Source of the DNA: Alphaproteobacteria bacterium
Lineage (GTDB): Bacteria; Pseudomonadota; Alphaproteobacteria; Rhizobiales; Xanthobacteraceae
DNA length: 36,740 nucleotides
Direction of reading: 5' to 3'
Assembly (NCBI GenBank): GCA_009781045.1
Contig: WQYW01000038.1
Coordinates: 1-36,740 of the forward strand
Shown piece by piece: positions 35,600 to 36,740 of this stretch. The number at the start of each line of letters is the position of its first letter. Position 1 is the stretch's first letter. The notes under the pieces were generated by a model, which saw only the letters and a list, made by a program, of their open reading frames with translations, was not told the DNA's origin and searched no databases. The translations under genes were made by a program, and so were the position numbers.

Positions 35600-35854
35600 C
35601 TACCTCAGCAGTTCGTCAGGAGCTGCATGCTCCGGGTCCATCTCGGCGCGTTCCGCTGCTGCGACGATGAAATCAGGTGCATCAATCGTCCGGAAGCGGC
35701 ACTGGGCGGCAGCCACCAGCCAGTCGTAGTGATCGACTGACAGCAAGACCAATTCCCGCCGTCCGTGCCGGGTGATCTCGATGGGTTCACGTCGCGCCTT
35801 GTTCCGGAACTCGCCAGACTGGCGCTGAAATTCGAGCGCAGTTGCCTGTAACAG
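35600..35854 (-). CDS. Phd/YefM-family antitoxin with apparent CTG start
   Basis: The frame gives 84 residues. ATALEFQRQSGEFRNKARRE, PIEITRHGRRELVLLSVDHYDWL and the acidic end AAAERAEMDPEHAAPDELL together match Phd-like antitoxins (N-terminal DNA-binding AxxFQRxxGxxxxxAxxEPxxIT; acidic toxin-binding tail). No ATG, GTG or TTG lies at the right place. An in-frame TGA lies two codons before the homology. CTG 35854 aligns with the usual first Met and has GAGGGAG eight bases upstream, so CTG may be the start, or the start was lost. Toxin remnant downstream. It should repress its own promoter if functional. Confidence 0.65.
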   Translation of the reverse strand: MLQATALEFQRQSGEFRNKARREPIEITRHGRRELVLLSVDHYDWLVAAAQCRFRTIDAPDFIVAAAERAEMDPEHAAPDELLR

Positions 35855-35857
35855 GAT

Positions 35858-36274
35858 TCAATCTCCCTCAACGTAATCCAGATTATGGGTATTATCCGCG
35901 GACTGCACATGGGAAATTTCGTTCGTCAGTGGGCATTCCCTCATCAGAATGGTTCTGAACCGATCAACCGCTTGGCGCCACAGAGCCATAGGGCGGTGGA
36001 TCGCTATCGAGGGAACAGCATCCAGGTTTCCCGCAGATTCAGGCAAAAAGCGCGATAGCACCCAGGCTCTTCGTCCGTCGCCCGCGAAAATCACCTCGCT
36101 GGCGTGGCCGGAACCTTGAAGGCGCAGGATCGAGCCCTGAAAGCGGACGGGTGGAGCAAGCCAGTTCCATCCCCGCCGTTCCGCGCTCGTGACCCTGTCG
36201 AGAGGGCAAGCTGCGATACACATGGTTTCGGCCTGGAGCTCGGTAAACAAGCTGGTGTTTGGGCTCTGTGCCAA
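35858..36274 (-). CDS. Hypothetical ORF upstream of the antitoxin, uncertain
   Basis: This 138-codon frame (with an internal ATG near 36223) ends at a TGA three bases before the antitoxin's apparent CTG start and shares its reading frame. It contains WNWLAPPVRFQGSILRLQG and ALWRQAVDRFRTILMRECPL, which are plausible protein segments, but no family was recognised. Its 5' end overlaps the plus-strand transposase remnant. It could be a real small gene or chance. Confidence 0.25.
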   Translation of the reverse strand: MAQSPNTSLFTELQAETMCIAACPLDRVTSAERRGWNWLAPPVRFQGSILRLQGSGHASEVIFAGDGRRAWVLSRFLPESAGNLDAVPSIAIHRPMALWRQAVDRFRTILMRECPLTNEISHVQSADNTHNLDYVEGD

Positions 36275-36669
36275 CGGATGAGACGCAGGACGAGATCACG
36301 CCATTGCGCAAACTGCTCAATCTCCTCGACATCAAGGGGGCAATTGTCAGCGTTAACGCCATGGGGTGTCAAAAGAAGATCGTTGAGACCATCGTGGACT
36401 TCCTTGCCCAGACCGAACCCGGCCATCGCTCGGGCTTCTTCATCCAGGCCGACGGCCCCCGGGCAGCACTGTGGTACCGCAGGGCTGCCGAACAGGGCCA
36501 TACCACAGCCGCCGCCTATCCCGCCAGGATGTATGAAAAGGGACAGCGATTCCAAATGGCCCTTCCATCGGCTCCTGATCCCCCAGTTGTGCGTTTTTTC
36601 AGGGAGGGCGGCCAGACGCGATGGTCGTCATCAAAGCCCACCAATCCGGGAAAACCGTATAGGTGGTAA
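36259..36669 (+). pseudogene. Chimera of an ISAs1-family transposase fragment and a Sel1 repeat
   Basis: The first part (DEITPLRKLLNLLDIKGAIV and AMGCQKKIVETIVD, about 36283-36402) is a core piece of ISAs1-type transposases, where it reads ...GAIV(S/T)IDAMGCQ. Here the catalytic Asp is Asn (VNAMGCQ). The frame then runs without homology into LWYRRAAEQGHTTAAA and MYEKGQ (about 36470-36546), one Sel1-like repeat (xWYRKAAEQGHAxAQ...MYExGQ). Neither part is complete. This is a fused relic of an insertion sequence and a Sel1 gene. Confidence 0.65.
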
Positions 36670-36740
36670 GAATTCGGATCGCGTCGAAAAAGCGTTTTCT
36701 CTTCCCCGCCGCATTGCGGGCCTTGATCCAGAGGCTTTCG

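Overview
The window looks like a chromosomal segment of an alphaproteobacterium, probably in the order Hyphomicrobiales (Rhizobiales). The best evidence is a near-canonical CpdR, a RpoH-type promoter plus ROSE-like RNA thermometer in front of an Hsp20 gene, a candidate anti-Shine-Dalgarno sRNA, and alphaproteobacterial forms of GltB, GltD and the KpsF/GutQ-type isomerase. The core is GC-rich with small intergenic regions. Both ends and several islands are lower in GC, gene-poor and littered with broken genes. No species can be named from sequence alone.

Left accessory region (1-7397). The window opens in the tail of an IS630-type transposase. Next comes a complete PvuII-like restriction-modification system: endonuclease and controller on the minus strand, a divergent N4-cytosine methyltransferase, and a candidate C-box operator between them. 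Two phage-virion-like remnants follow. One is broken by an exact 7-bp tandem duplication. Two solitary DNA methyltransferases come next (an MT-A70 type with a C-terminal helix-turn-helix, and a DPPY type), then a small membrane-anchored protein weakly resembling CdiI immunity proteins, and a 15-bp tandem repeat.

Core region (7398-25093). In order: cpdR, an N-formylglutamate amidohydrolase, a minus-strand candidate sRNA with two CCUCC-exposing hairpins, hisN, an alpha/beta hydrolase with Gly at the nucleophile position, the heat-regulated hsp20 gene with a strong terminator, gltB-gltD (glutamate synthase), a 17-bp repeat array, an outer-membrane beta-barrel protein, kdsD (arabinose-5-phosphate isomerase), a TusA-family protein, a small membrane protein, a DUF3053 (YiaF-like) lipoprotein and mobB.

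Right half (25094-36740). mobA is divergent from mobB and separated from it by about 2.3 kb of poorly coding, partly AT-rich DNA. Then come a tRNA with CAU anticodon (probably Ile2), a secreted CHAP-like protein, an unrecognised gene with two compensating frameshifts, an RNase Z-like metallo-hydrolase, a DUF3108 periplasmic protein and a YkgJ-type cysteine-cluster protein with an N-terminal winged-helix-like region. The far end holds a decayed Phd-type toxin-antitoxin pair, whose antitoxin seems to start at CTG, and a chimera of an ISAs1-family transposase fragment and a Sel1 repeat.

Functionally the core combines nitrogen metabolism (GltBD, formylglutamate hydrolysis), histidine synthesis (HisN), LPS sugar supply (KdsD), cell-cycle proteolysis control (CpdR) and molybdenum cofactor maturation (MobA/MobB). 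The flanks look like integration zones for mobile and defence genes. Homology calls come from recalled family features and were not checked against a database.
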